This document shows positions 21,941-32,631 of a DNA stretch of 40,233 bases, one piece after another. How positions within the stretch are numbered: position 1 is the first letter of the stretch; the number at the start of each line of letters is the position of its first letter. The position numbers and the translations under genes are program-made. The notes beneath the pieces were generated by a model that ran no database searches, was not told the origin of the DNA, and worked only from the letters and a program-made list of their open reading frames with translations. The stretch covers positions 357,478 through 397,710 of the forward strand of contig NZ_POQS01000003.1 in NCBI RefSeq assembly GCF_002885955.2. The letters are read 5' to 3'. Source of the DNA: Achromobacter pulmonis. GTDB lineage: Bacteria > Pseudomonadota > Gammaproteobacteria > Burkholderiales > Burkholderiaceae_B.

Positions 21941-23014
21941 GTGTCTGCTCCCGTCTTGAAGAACGATGTGTTCTTGCGCTCGCTGCTGCGCGAGCCCGTG
22001 CCCTACACCCCGATCTGGCTGATGCGCCAGGCCGGACGCTACCTGCCCGAATACCGCGAGACCCGCGCGCGCGCAGGTTCCTTCATGGGCCTCGCTCAGA
22101 ATCCGGACTATGCCGCCGAGGTCACGCTGCAGCCGCTGGCGCGTTTCGACCTGGACGCGGCCATCCTGTTCTCCGACATCCTGACGGTGCCGCACGCCAT
22201 GGGCCTGGGCCTGGACTTCGCCGAAGGCGAGGGCCCGCGCTTTGCCCGCCCGGTGCGCACCGAGGAAGACGTGGCGCGCCTGGCCGTGCCCGACATGGAG
22301 CGGCTGCGCTACGTGTTCGACGCGGTCGGCGTGATCCGGCGCGAACTGGACGGCAAGGTGCCGCTGATCGGCTTTGCCGGCAGCCCCTGGACCATCGCCT
22401 GCTACATGGTCGAAGGCCAGGGCAGCGACGATTACCGCCTGATCAAGACCATGCTGTACGCGCGTCCCGACCTGCTGCACCGCATCCTCGAGATCAACGC
22501 CGAAGCCACGCTGCAATACCTGAACGCGCAGATCGCCGCCGGCGCGCAGGCCGTGATGCTGTTCGACAGCTGGGGCGGGGTGCTGGCCGACGGCCTGTTC
22601 CAGCAATTCTCGCTGGCCTACACGCGCAAGGTCGTGGCCGGCCTCAAGCGCGAAAACGAAGGCCGGCGGGTGCCGGTCATCGTCTTCACCAAGGGCGGCG
22701 GCCAGTGGCTGGAGGACATCGCGGCCTGTGGCTGCGACGCCGTGGGCCTGGACTGGACCGTCGACCTGGCGGCCGCCCGGCGCCGCACCGGCGACGCCGT
22801 CGCCTTCCAGGGCAACCTGGACCCGATGGCCCTGTTCGGCGGCGCGCAGGCCATCCGCGCCGAAGCGCGCCGCGTGCTGGACGCCTTCGGCCCGGTGGGC
22901 AAGGGCGGCCACGTCTTCAACCTGGGCCACGGCATTTCGCGCTTCACTCCGCCGGAAGCCGTAGCCGAATTGGTCGATGAAGTCCACAGCCACAGCCGCT
23001 CGCTGCGGGGGTAA
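21941..23014 (+). CDS. hemE: Uroporphyrinogen decarboxylase
   Basis: A 357-residue cytoplasmic enzyme that converts uroporphyrinogen III to coproporphyrinogen III in haem synthesis. Family marks are [16 protein letters not shown] (residues 25-39), the catalytic Asp79 in [15 protein letters not shown], and FNLGHGI near the C-terminus. The start is GTG 21941 preceded by GAGGATA; the family N-terminus ([11 protein letters not shown]) follows directly. A TAAAAT sequence at 21908-21913 could be part of its promoter, but no -35 is clear. Confidence 0.96.
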   Translation: MSAPVLKNDVFLRSLLREPVPYTPIWLMRQAGRYLPEYRETRARAGSFMGLAQNPDYAAEVTLQPLARFDLDAAILFSDILTVPHAMGLGLDFAEGEGPRFARPVRTEEDVARLAVPDMERLRYVFDAVGVIRRELDGKVPLIGFAGSPWTIACYMVEGQGSDDYRLIKTMLYARPDLLHRILEINAEATLQYLNAQIAAGAQAVMLFDSWGGVLADGLFQQFSLAYTRKVVAGLKRENEGRRVPVIVFTKGGGQWLEDIAACGCDAVGLDWTVDLAAARRRTGDAVAFQGNLDPMALFGGAQAIRAEARRVLDAFGPVGKGGHVFNLGHGISRFTPPEAVAELVDEVHSHSRSLRG

Positions 23015-23056
23015 GTGAGTGAACGCTTCGGCCCTCAGGGCCGGAGCAGCGCGCAC

Positions 23057-23294
23057 TTGTGCACAGCAAGATTGCTCTCGGGGAAAACCCTTTAGAAGCT
23101 AGTTTACAATCTTGAAATATTGTACAAGTCATTGTTTTTTCAGGTGAATCGTGGATTTTTGACAGGAATTCACAGGTTCACGAAATCCAGGCTTTTTCCA
23201 ATTTCCGACCTTGCTCCAGCCTTTTCCCCAAAGTTATCCACAGGCGGGGACAGGCCGGGAGCGCGTCGGGCGGGGTCATCCTCCCTTATGCACA
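23057..23294 (+). promoter_or_regulatory. Three DnaA-box-like sites in the hemE-priA gap
   Basis: TTATCCACA (23234-23242) and TTATGCACA (23286-23294) both match the consensus TTATNCACA exactly, and TTGTGCACA (23057-23065) differs at one position. All three are on the same strand within 240 bp. Between them the sequence is AT-rich, with T runs at about 23134-23140, 23155-23160 and 23192-23196, in a GC-rich genome. The gap is 292 bp and has no other gene. DnaA could control priA here; an origin-like role is also possible but lacks supporting neighbours. Confidence 0.6.
23105..23124. promoter_or_regulatory. Inverted repeat TACAAT-N8-ATTGTA upstream of priA
   Basis: TACAAT (23105-23110) and ATTGTA (23119-23124) form a perfect 6-bp dyad with an 8-bp centre. 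It overlaps the overlapping palindrome TTGTACAA (23120-23127). It could be an operator, or could include a -10 box on either strand. Confidence 0.4.
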
Positions 23295-23306
23295 GTCCGA
23301 TCCTCC

Positions 23307-25394
<2,088 letters not shown>

Positions 25395-25490
25395 GGGCCG
25401 GGCCATGCGCCCGCCGCCCGATTGTTCTATGATCTTTGTCCTCTTTCGCGCCGGCGTCGCCGCGCCGCGCCGCCCGACCCCACGATCCAA

Positions 25491-27554
25491 ATGTCCGCAA
25501 GCGAACCCATAGGCCTAGGCATGAACCCCGCCCAGAGGGAGGCGGTGCTGTACCTGGACGGCCCCTGCCTGGTGCTGGCCGGCGCCGGCAGCGGCAAGAC
25601 CCGGGTGATCACGCAGAAGATCGCCTACCTGCTGCGCGAATGCGGCTACATGGGCCGCAACGTGGTGGCGCTGACCTTCACCAACAAGGCCGCGCGCGAG
25701 ATGGACGAGCGCGTCAAGACGCTGGTGGACCGCAAGCTTTCCAAGGGGCTGATCATCAGCACCTTCCACTCGCTGGGCGTGAAGATGCTGCGCGAGGAAG
25801 CGCGCAACGCCGGCCTGAAGCCCACGTTCTCCATCCTGGACGCCGACGACGCCATGGCCATCATCCAGGAGCTGCTGGGCACCACCGACAAGGCGCGGCT
25901 GCGCCACGTGCAGGGCATCATCTCGCTGTGGAAGAACGCGCTGATGGAGCCGGACGACGCCGCGCGCGAGGCCATCACGCCGGGCGACGTGGAGGCGGCC
26001 AACGTGTACCGCAGCTACGCGGCCACGCTGGCGGCCTACCAGGCGGTGGACTTCGACGACCTGATCCGCATTCCGGCCCAGCTGCTGGCCAATAACGAAG
26101 AGGTGCGCACCCGCTGGCAGAACCGCGTGCGCTACCTGTTGGTGGACGAATACCAGGACACCAACGTGTGCCAGTACCGCCTGGTGCAGCTGCTGACCGG
26201 GCCGCGCGCCATGTTCACGGCGGTGGGCGACGACGACCAGGCCATCTACGCCTGGCGCGGCGCCACCATCGAGAACCTGGCCAAGCTGACGACCGACTAT
26301 CCCAACATCAAGCTCATCAAGCTGGAGCAGAACTACCGCTCGGTCCAGCGCATCCTGGCCGCCGCCAACCAGGTGATCGAAAAGAATCCCAAGCTGTTCG
26401 AAAAAAAGCTGTGGTCCGAGCTGGGCGTGGGCGAGCCGATCCTGGTGTCGGCCATGGACGGCGAGGAGCACGAGGCCGAATCGATCGCGATGAAGGTGTC
26501 GGCGGCGCGCTTCGAGCGCCAGGCGCAGTGGAAGGATTTCGCCATCCTGTATCGCAGCAACCACCAGTCGCGCATCCTGGAGCAGGCGCTGCGCAACCTG
26601 AAGATTCCGTACACCATCTCCGGCGGCCAGAGCTTTTTCGACAAGGCCGAAGTGCGCGACGTGCTGGCCTATCTGCGGCTGCTGGCCAACGACGACGACG
26701 ATCCCGCCTTCATCCGCGCGGCCACCACGCCCAAGCGGGGCATCGGCCAGGCCACCTTGCAGGTGCTGGGCCAGTACGCCGCCAGCCGCGAACTGTCGCT
26801 GCTGGCGGCGGTGGCCGAGACCGGGCTGGAAAGCCTGCTGGCGCCGCGCCAGCTGGAGCCGCTGCGCACCTTCGCCGAATTCATCCGCCGCATGCAGTGG
26901 CGCGCCGGGCGCGGCGCGGCCACGGCTGGGGACGCCGCGCCGGCCGAGCCCGCCGGCGTGATCCTGGACGACCTGCTGGAGGCGATCCAGTACGAACGCC
27001 ACCTGTACGAACTCTTCGAGGAACGGCCCGCGCAGACGCGCTGGCAGAACGTGCAGGAGCTGACCGGCTGGCTCAAGCGCAAGGCCGAGGAAGACGACAT
27101 GACGCTGTTCGACCTGGTGCAGCACGTGGCGCTGGTCACCATGCTCGAGCGCGGCGAAGAGGAAGAGCCCGACGCGGTGAAGATGTCCACGCTGCACGCC
27201 TCCAAGGGGCTGGAGTATCCGCACGTATACCTGGCCGGCGTCGAAGAGGGCCTGCTGCCGCACCTGGGCAAGGACGACGAGGTCGGCGACCCGGCGCGCG
27301 CCGCCGAGAACCTGGCCACCCGCATCCAGGAAGAGCGGCGGCTGATGTACGTGGGCATCACGCGCGCGCAGCGCAGCCTGAACCTGAGCTGGTGCAAGCG
27401 CCGCCGCCGCGCGCGCGAGGACCTGGTGCGCGAGCCCTCGCGCTTCATCGAGGAGATGGGCCTGGGCGACGTGCGCATCCAGGAGGACGAGGCCACGGCC
27501 GCCATGAACCCGAAAGAGCGCATGGCCATGCTCAAGGCGCTGCTGAAGAAATAG
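25491..27554 (+). CDS. rep: ATP-dependent DNA helicase Rep
   Basis: A 687-residue superfamily 1 helicase of the Rep/UvrD/PcrA group, closest to Rep in the segments I can compare. It has the P-loop GAGSGKT (residues 31-37), LTFTNKAAREM (motif Ia), LLVDEYQDTN (motif II), GDDDQAIYAWRGA (motif III), KLEQNYRS (motif IV), STLHASKGLEYP (motif V) and YVGITRAQ (motif VI). It helps forks through bound proteins and works with PriA in restart. ATG 25491 is used; ATG 25521 (MNPAQREAV) would give the shorter E. coli-like N-terminus. It lies 96 bp after priA on the same strand, plausibly one transcript. A short Ala/Gly insert is present near residues 475-490. Confidence 0.93.
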   Translation: MSASEPIGLGMNPAQREAVLYLDGPCLVLAGAGSGKTRVITQKIAYLLRECGYMGRNVVALTFTNKAAREMDERVKTLVDRKLSKGLIISTFHSLGVKMLREEARNAGLKPTFSILDADDAMAIIQELLGTTDKARLRHVQGIISLWKNALMEPDDAAREAITPGDVEAANVYRSYAATLAAYQAVDFDDLIRIPAQLLANNEEVRTRWQNRVRYLLVDEYQDTNVCQYRLVQLLTGPRAMFTAVGDDDQAIYAWRGATIENLAKLTTDYPNIKLIKLEQNYRSVQRILAAANQVIEKNPKLFEKKLWSELGVGEPILVSAMDGEEHEAESIAMKVSAARFERQAQWKDFAILYRSNHQSRILEQALRNLKIPYTISGGQSFFDKAEVRDVLAYLRLLANDDDDPAFIRAATTPKRGIGQATLQVLGQYAASRELSLLAAVAETGLESLLAPRQLEPLRTFAEFIRRMQWRAGRGAATAGDAAPAEPAGVILDDLLEAIQYERHLYELFEERPAQTRWQNVQELTGWLKRKAEEDDMTLFDLVQHVALVTMLERGEEEEPDAVKMSTLHASKGLEYPHVYLAGVEEGLLPHLGKDDEVGDPARAAENLATRIQEERRLMYVGITRAQRSLNLSWCKRRRRAREDLVREPSRFIEEMGLGDVRIQEDEATAAMNPKERMAMLKALLKK

Positions 27555-27569
27555 GCCGTCCGGGCGCGC

Positions 27570-27599
27570 TTGGACAAGCGCGCCGGCTGCTCCTACACT
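27570..27599 (+). promoter_or_regulatory. Candidate sigma-70 promoter of the amidotransferase gene
   Basis: TTGGAC (27570-27575) and TACACT (27594-27599) are 18 bp apart, 40 bp before the ATG at 27640. The -35 overlaps a perfect 9-bp hairpin, GGCGCGCTT (27563-27571) with AAGCGCGCC (27576-27584), which lies just after the rep stop. Confidence 0.5.
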
Positions 27600-27639
27600 G
27601 GACCGCGCGGGGTTGCCCGCCACAGACAAGGAGCGCGCC

Positions 27640-28479
27640 ATGTGCCGTTGGCTAGCCTATACCGGTAGTCCCATCCAGATGGAGAGCGTGCTGTTCAAGG
27701 CCCGGCACTCCCTCATCGACCAGAGCCTGCATGCGCGCATGGGCGCGACCACCACCAATGGCGACGGATTCGGCCTGGGCTGGTACGGCCGCGCGCCGGA
27801 GCCGCCGTTCCGCTACCGCAGCGTGCATCCGGCCTGGAACGACCGCAACCTGCGCGAGGCGGCGCGCGCCATCCATGCGCCGCTGTTCGTCGCCCACATC
27901 CGCGCGGCCACCGACACGCCGGCCCAGGAAACCAACTGCCATCCGTTTCGCCACGGGCAGTGGCTGTTCGTGCACAACGGCGTCATCCGCGATTATCCGC
28001 TGCTGCGGCGTGACCTGATGCTGATGATCGCGCCGGCGTATTTCGGCTCGCTGGAAGGCTCCACCGATTCGGAAGTGATGTTCCTGCTGGCGCTCAGCTT
28101 CGGTCTGGAGGAAGACCCGGTGCTGGGCCTGGCGCGCATGGTGGGCGCGGTGGAAGAGACCGGCAGGCGGCATGGCGTGGCGCAGCCGATCAACATGACG
28201 GTCTGCGCGCTGGACGGCCAGCGCCTGATCGCGGTGCGCTATTCCAGCGAGGGCGATTCGCGCACGCTGTTCCACAACACCTGCGTGCGCCACCTGCGCG
28301 AGCTGTACCCCGACAACGCGCAGATCGCGGCCCTGGACGACGATGCCTTCCTGCTGCTGTCCGAGCCCCTGACCGAAATGCCCGGCGCCTGGGAAGAAGT
28401 GCCCGAGGCCACGGCCATCATCGCCGGCCGCGGCAGCGTGACCCATCATCCGTTCGCGCCGGTGCCGCCGGGGCGGTAG
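27640..28479 (+). CDS. Class II glutamine amidotransferase (YafJ-like)
   Basis: A 279-residue Ntn-type glutamine amidotransferase domain protein. After removal of Met1 the N-terminal nucleophile is Cys2 (MCRWLAYTG). Other family marks are NGDGFGLGWYG, the AHIRAAT segment, NCHPFRHGQWLFVHNG and GSTDSEVMF. It has only the glutaminase domain and no synthetase partner nearby, so the acceptor of the ammonia is unknown. AAGGAG at 27628-27633 supports the start. It converges on dapD with three bases between the stops, leaving no room for a terminator. Confidence 0.9.
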   Translation: MCRWLAYTGSPIQMESVLFKARHSLIDQSLHARMGATTTNGDGFGLGWYGRAPEPPFRYRSVHPAWNDRNLREAARAIHAPLFVAHIRAATDTPAQETNCHPFRHGQWLFVHNGVIRDYPLLRRDLMLMIAPAYFGSLEGSTDSEVMFLLALSFGLEEDPVLGLARMVGAVEETGRRHGVAQPINMTVCALDGQRLIAVRYSSEGDSRTLFHNTCVRHLRELYPDNAQIAALDDDAFLLLSEPLTEMPGAWEEVPEATAIIAGRGSVTHHPFAPVPPGR

Positions 28480-28482
28480 CGC

Positions 28483-29466
28483 TCAGTGCCCGCTATGCAG
28501 GGCCGGGTTCAGCGTGCCCCAGGCGGCGGTGCGCACCAGCGACTCGACCGCGCCGGTCTGCGAGTTGCGGCGAAACAGCAGGCCGTGCTGGCCCGCTAGC
28601 GACGTGGCCTTGACCACCGCGCCTTCCGGCGTCAGCACGCGGGTGCCGGCGGTGATGTAGCAGCCGGCCTCGACCACGCAGTCGTCGCCCAGCGAAATGC
28701 CGATGCCCGAATTCGCGCCCAGCAGGCAGCGCTTGCCGATGGACACCACCTGTTTGCCGCCGCCGGACATGGTGCCCATGATGGAAGCGCCGCCGCCGAT
28801 ATCGCTGCCGTCGTCGACGATGACGCCGGCGCTGATGCGGCCCTCGACCATCGAGGCGCCCAGCGTGCCGGCGTTGAAATTGCAGAAGCCTTCATGCAGC
28901 ACCGTGGTGCCGGGCGACAGGTGCGCGCCCAGCCGCACGCGCGCGGTGTCGGCGATGCGCACGCCGCCGGGCACGACGTAGTCGGTCATGCGCGGAATTT
29001 TGTCCACGCCGCGGATCTCCAGCACCTGCCCCGAGGCGCGCAGGTGCCAGCGCAGCGCGTCGACCTGGTCGACCGCGCAGGGGCCGGCCGAGGTCCAGGC
29101 CACGTTGGACAGCACGTTGAACAGGCCGTCGAGGTTGGCGTCGTGCGGGCGGATCAGCCGGTGGCTGAGCAGGTGCAGGCGCAGATAGGCGTCGTGCGCG
29201 TCGACCGGCGGCTCGTCCAGCGAGGCGATGGCGGTGCGCACGGCCACGATGTCCACCTTGCGGCGGGTGTCGCGCACCAGCGCCGTGGGCACGTGTTCGC
29301 CAAGGGCGGCGCGCGCTTCTTCGGGGCTGAGGTGGCGGGTGCCGGTGGCGGGCGCGCCTTCGGCCAGCGAGGGGCGGGGATACCAGGTGTCCAGAATGCT
29401 GCCGTCGGCGGCCAGCGTGGCGACGCCATAGGCGATGGCGCTGAGGGGCGTGTGGGAGTCGGACAT
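28483..29466 (-). CDS. dapD: Tetrahydrodipicolinate N-succinyltransferase, long actinobacterial type
   Basis: A 327-residue left-handed beta-helix acyltransferase. It has an N-terminal domain (about 1-165), hexapeptide repeats (about 167-285) and a C-terminal RRNSQTGAVE segment. The sequence runs closely with Mycobacterium tuberculosis DapD as I remember it: shared ATLAADGS, AYLRLHLLSHRL, DKIPRM/DKFPRM, GTLGASMVEGRISAG and GKRCLLGANSG. The probable catalytic Glu is Glu208 in VEGR. DapD transfers succinyl from CoA to tetrahydrodipicolinate in lysine/DAP synthesis. Usual betaproteobacterial DapD is the shorter E. coli type, so this may be a second enzyme with another role. ATG 29466 sits about 35 bp below a minus-strand TAGAAT box (29501-29506). 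Confidence 0.83.
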   Translation of the reverse strand: MSDSHTPLSAIAYGVATLAADGSILDTWYPRPSLAEGAPATGTRHLSPEEARAALGEHVPTALVRDTRRKVDIVAVRTAIASLDEPPVDAHDAYLRLHLLSHRLIRPHDANLDGLFNVLSNVAWTSAGPCAVDQVDALRWHLRASGQVLEIRGVDKIPRMTDYVVPGGVRIADTARVRLGAHLSPGTTVLHEGFCNFNAGTLGASMVEGRISAGVIVDDGSDIGGGASIMGTMSGGGKQVVSIGKRCLLGANSGIGISLGDDCVVEAGCYITAGTRVLTPEGAVVKATSLAGQHGLLFRRNSQTGAVESLVRTAAWGTLNPALHSGH

Positions 29467-29500
29467 GATCAGCAGGGCGGGGCGCGGTCTCGGGGGGTAA

Positions 29501-29506
29501 ATTCTA
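29501..29506 (-). promoter_or_regulatory. Possible -10 box for dapD
   Basis: On the minus strand TAGAAT lies in an AT-rich patch of the 80-bp gap between the M20 peptidase gene and dapD, 34 bp before the dapD ATG. No clear -35 is seen. It suggests dapD can be transcribed apart from the transporter genes. Confidence 0.35.
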
Positions 29507-29546
29507 GGACAAAACGCCCGCGTCCCCCGAGGTCGCGCGCGCCCTC

Positions 29547-30677
29547 TCAGACCAGTTCTTTGAGCAGCAGCTGCCAGAACTTCTGGCGTTGTTCCAGCGT
29601 CGAGACCAGCACGTATTCGTTCAGGGTATGCGCGCCGTCGCCGTCGGCGCCCAGGCCGTCGAGCGTGGGGATGCCCATGGCGGAGGTGAAGTTGGCGTCG
29701 CTGCCGCCGCCGGTCATGGGGGCGTCTTCCAGCAGGAAGCCGGCGCGCTCGGCGTAGCCCTGCACCAGCGCCAGCAGCTGGGCCGCGGCCTCGGTCTTGA
29801 CCATCGGCGGGCGGTTCAGCTCCACGTCGATGTCCAGCTCCACGTCCGGGCCCACCGCGCACAGTTCGCGCATGCGGCGCAGCACGTCCTCGGCGGCGCC
29901 CATGTCGGGCACGCGGAAGTCCACCACGCAGCGGCACTGCGCCGGCACGGTGTTGGTCACGGTGCCGCCGGCGATGGTGCCCACGCTGACGGTGATGCCG
30001 CGCTCATAATCGGTCATGGCTTCCAGCGCCAGCACCTGGTGCGCCATTTCGCGGATGGCGCTGCGGCCCTTGTCGTGGTTCATGCCGGCGTGCGCCGGAC
30101 GGCCCTTGACGTTCAGGTTGAGCATGCCGGTGCCCTTGCGCGCCGTGACGCACTTGCCGCCGTTGGCGCGGGCCGGCTCGCACACCAGCGCGTACTTGGC
30201 GTTGGCGGCGAAGCGCTCGATGTGCGGGCGCGAGGCATGGCTGCCGGTTTCCTCGTCCGGCACCACCAGCATGTCCACGGGCAGCCGGGTCGCGTCGGGC
30301 TGCGCCAGGCCGGCCAGGGCCGACAGCGCCAGGTAGATGCCGGCCTTCATGTCGTAGCCGCCGGGGCCGTAGAGGCGGTCGCCCTCGATGCGCACCGGGT
30401 TCTCCAGCAGCGTGCCGACCGGGTGGACGGTGTCCATGTGGGCCAGGATCAGGATGCCGGGGCGGCTGTCGCCGGGGGCGCGGTTGGTGACGTACAGCAG
30501 CGGGCCGGTGGCCGGGCCCAGGGACGACAGCTCCACCGTCAGGCCGGCGGCCGCGGCGTAGTCGGCGATGATGCGCGCCATCGCGGCGATGCCTTCGGGA
30601 AAATTCGAGGGCGATTCGCATTGCAGCCAGCTCTGGATGCCGGCGACGATCTGTTCGGTGCTGGGGGGGGTGGACAT
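29547..30677 (-). CDS. M20-family metallopeptidase (glutamate carboxypeptidase type)
   Basis: A 376-residue two-zinc hydrolase of the CPG2/DapE/ArgE superfamily. Metal ligands are visible as His80 in LAHMDTVHP, Asp109 in GPGGYDMKAG, the Glu pair 142-143 in PDEETGS, Glu in VCEPA, and His in DGAHTLNEY. A lid/dimerisation domain (about 180-290) contains RKGTGMLNLNVKGRPAHAG. There is no signal peptide, so it acts in the cytoplasm, presumably on imported peptides, folate-like or N-acyl-amino-acid substrates. Members of this superfamily include succinyl-diaminopimelate desuccinylase, which is notable next to dapD. It is separated by 38 bp from the hydrolase gene upstream in the same direction. Confidence 0.9.
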   Translation of the reverse strand: MSTPPSTEQIVAGIQSWLQCESPSNFPEGIAAMARIIADYAAAAGLTVELSSLGPATGPLLYVTNRAPGDSRPGILILAHMDTVHPVGTLLENPVRIEGDRLYGPGGYDMKAGIYLALSALAGLAQPDATRLPVDMLVVPDEETGSHASRPHIERFAANAKYALVCEPARANGGKCVTARKGTGMLNLNVKGRPAHAGMNHDKGRSAIREMAHQVLALEAMTDYERGITVSVGTIAGGTVTNTVPAQCRCVVDFRVPDMGAAEDVLRRMRELCAVGPDVELDIDVELNRPPMVKTEAAAQLLALVQGYAERAGFLLEDAPMTGGGSDANFTSAMGIPTLDGLGADGDGAHTLNEYVLVSTLEQRQKFWQLLLKELV

Positions 30678-30715
30678 GGCGGTATCGGATTCGGGCTAAG
30701 GGAAAGGGAAGGCGC

Positions 30716-31621
30716 TCAGGCGACCTGCTGGCCGGCCAGGCGGGCCAGTTCGGCGGCGTCGGGCATGCAGCCGTCGAACCACAGGCTGGCGCACACCGCG
30801 GACATGGCGCGGCCGTCGTGGCCGATGCCGGGCACGACCTGCAGCTTCCAGCCGAACGGCACGCCGCGGCGCTCGGCTTCCTTGCGGCCGAACTCGTAGT
30901 AGTTCTGCGCGCGCGCGAAACGGTGCGGTCCCTGGCGCATGGCGGCCGGCTCGGACGGCAGGTTGGGGTCGTCGGTGGCGATGTCCTGGTCGCCGGCCAG
31001 GATGGTCATGGGATAGGCCAGCAGCTTCACCAGGTGCGCTTCGGTCAGGCCGACGCCGTCCATGCCTTCGGGGAAGGGATGGTCGAAGGTGGGCAGGGTG
31101 TACCAGCCCGGGTTGCCGGCGGTCACGGCCTTGAACGGCGCGTGCGACTGGCTGCTCATCAGGCGGTGCACGAACTGGCCGCCCGCCGAATGGCCGAACA
31201 GGTGGACGTTCTGGCCGTCGGTGATCTCGGCGGCGATCAGGTCCTTGATGACGTTGCCGACCAGCGCATAGGTCCAGCCGTCGACGTGGCGCGGATTGCC
31301 GCCGGCCGAGAACACGCGGCCGTTGTTGTAGCTTTCCACGCCGGGCCAGATCTCGTTGGAGAAGGTCGGCGCCACGATCAGCAGCTTGTGCTTGTCGGCG
31401 GCGGGCACCCAGAAGTCGCGGTATTCGTCGCCGTTGCGCAGCACGCCGTGCTGCACGATGACCACCGGCCGGTCCGGCGTGTAGCCGTAGGGGCGGTAGG
31501 TCTGCAGCTTGAACGGACGGTCGGCGTTGCGGTCCTCGTCCACGTACTGGATGGCGTTGCGGCCGGCATGGCCCAGTTCGATGGCGATGCGGTCGACGTT
31601 GGACATTTCGGAAGGTTTCAT
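30716..31621 (-). CDS. Alpha/beta hydrolase in the peptide transporter operon
   Basis: A 301-residue hydrolase with nucleophile elbow GHSAGG (Ser145), a likely acid in LAGDQD and base His in GIGHDG. The HG(V) oxyanion segment is VQHGVLRNGDEY, and the overall look is of the polyhydroxybutyrate-depolymerase/esterase-like group. No signal peptide is present, so it should act on an imported substrate. Its ATG overlaps the dppF stop (ATGA), so it is clearly co-translated with the transporter. The substrate is unknown; an ester or amide carried in by the transporter is the natural inference. Confidence 0.85.
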   Translation of the reverse strand: MKPSEMSNVDRIAIELGHAGRNAIQYVDEDRNADRPFKLQTYRPYGYTPDRPVVIVQHGVLRNGDEYRDFWVPAADKHKLLIVAPTFSNEIWPGVESYNNGRVFSAGGNPRHVDGWTYALVGNVIKDLIAAEITDGQNVHLFGHSAGGQFVHRLMSSQSHAPFKAVTAGNPGWYTLPTFDHPFPEGMDGVGLTEAHLVKLLAYPMTILAGDQDIATDDPNLPSEPAAMRQGPHRFARAQNYYEFGRKEAERRGVPFGWKLQVVPGIGHDGRAMSAVCASLWFDGCMPDAAELARLAGQQVA

Positions 31622-32631
31622 CAGGCGTGCGCCTCATTCAGGTGGCAGGCCGACCAGTGGCCCGCCGAGATTTCTTTCAGTTCCGGCGCCTGTTCGCGGC
31701 AGCGCGGCATGGCGTGGGGGCAGCGGGGATTGAAGGTGCAGCCCGGCGGCGGATTCAGGGGCGAGGGGATCTCGCCCTTGATCGGGGTGAACTTGCGGCC
31801 GCGGCGGCCCACGTCCGGCACTTCGGCCATCAGGGCCTGAGTGTACGGGTGGTTGGCGCGCGCGAAGATCTCGGCCGAGGTGGAGATTTCCACGATCTTG
31901 CCCAGGTACATGATGGCCACGCGGTCGGAGATGTGCTTGACCACGCCCAGGTCATGGCTGATGAACAGGTACGTGAAACCGTGCTGTTCGCGCAGATCCA
32001 TGAACAGGTTGATGACCTGGGCCTGGATGGACACGTCCAGCGCGGCCACCGGTTCGTCGCAGACCAGGAACTTGGGCGCCACCATCAGCGCGCGGGCGAT
32101 GCCGATGCGCTGGCGCTGGCCGCCGGAGATTTGGTGCGGGAAGCGGTCGCGGTATTCGGCGTCCAGGCCCACTTCGGCGAGCGCGCGGTCGATGCGCGCC
32201 GGAATCTCGGCGGCCGGCGCCAGCTTGTGGACCTTGAGCGCTTCGCCCAGGATCTGGCGCAGGCGCTGGCGCGGATTGAGCGAGGCCTGCGGGTCCTGGA
32301 AGATCATCTGCACGCCCAGCGTATAGGCCAGCTTGTCCGCGCCGCGCAAGCGGTTGGCGTCGCGGCCCTGGTACAGCAGTTCGCCTTCGGTCTGGCGGTG
32401 CAGGCCGGCCACGACGCGGCCCAGCGTGGACTTGCCGCAACCGGATTCGCCGACCAGGCCCAGCACTTCGCCGCGCCTGATCGACAGGTCCACGCCGTTG
32501 ACCGCGTAGACGGTGCGGCGGTCGATGGGGCGGCCGGCCACGGCCAGGATGCGCTGGGCCAGGTCGGGACGCTGCTCGAATCGCTTGTGGACGTTCTTGA
32601 GCTCGATGACGGGAGTATCGGCTTGGCTCAT
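31621..32631 (-). CDS. Dipeptide/oligopeptide ABC transporter ATPase, DppF/OppF type
   Basis: A 336-residue ABC ATPase. It has the Walker A GESGCGKS (residues 61-68), the signature SGGQRQRIGIARAL, Walker B FLVCDEPVAALD and a switch His in FISHDLG. The C-terminal oligopeptide-type extension has the cysteine pattern CTFNPRC...PRC...ACH, which in this family can hold a 4Fe-4S cluster. It pairs with the upstream DppD-type ATPase to power the DppB/DppC permease. The start ATG overlaps the dppD stop, and its stop overlaps the hydrolase start, a fully coupled arrangement. Confidence 0.93.
   Translation of the reverse strand: MSQADTPVIELKNVHKRFEQRPDLAQRILAVAGRPIDRRTVYAVNGVDLSIRRGEVLGLVGESGCGKSTLGRVVAGLHRQTEGELLYQGRDANRLRGADKLAYTLGVQMIFQDPQASLNPRQRLRQILGEALKVHKLAPAAEIPARIDRALAEVGLDAEYRDRFPHQISGGQRQRIGIARALMVAPKFLVCDEPVAALDVSIQAQVINLFMDLREQHGFTYLFISHDLGVVKHISDRVAIMYLGKIVEISTSAEIFARANHPYTQALMAEVPDVGRRGRKFTPIKGEIPSPLNPPPGCTFNPRCPHAMPRCREQAPELKEISAGHWSACHLNEAHA

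Noticed and set aside
23015..23306. The hemE-priA gap as the main chromosomal origin
   Set aside because: Only three box-like sites are present and none of the usual origin neighbours (dnaA, dnaN, gidA, parAB) is nearby. Kept only as a finding to test.
25515..27641. A 708-codon antisense frame across rep
   Set aside because: Low-complexity shadow of the helicase gene.
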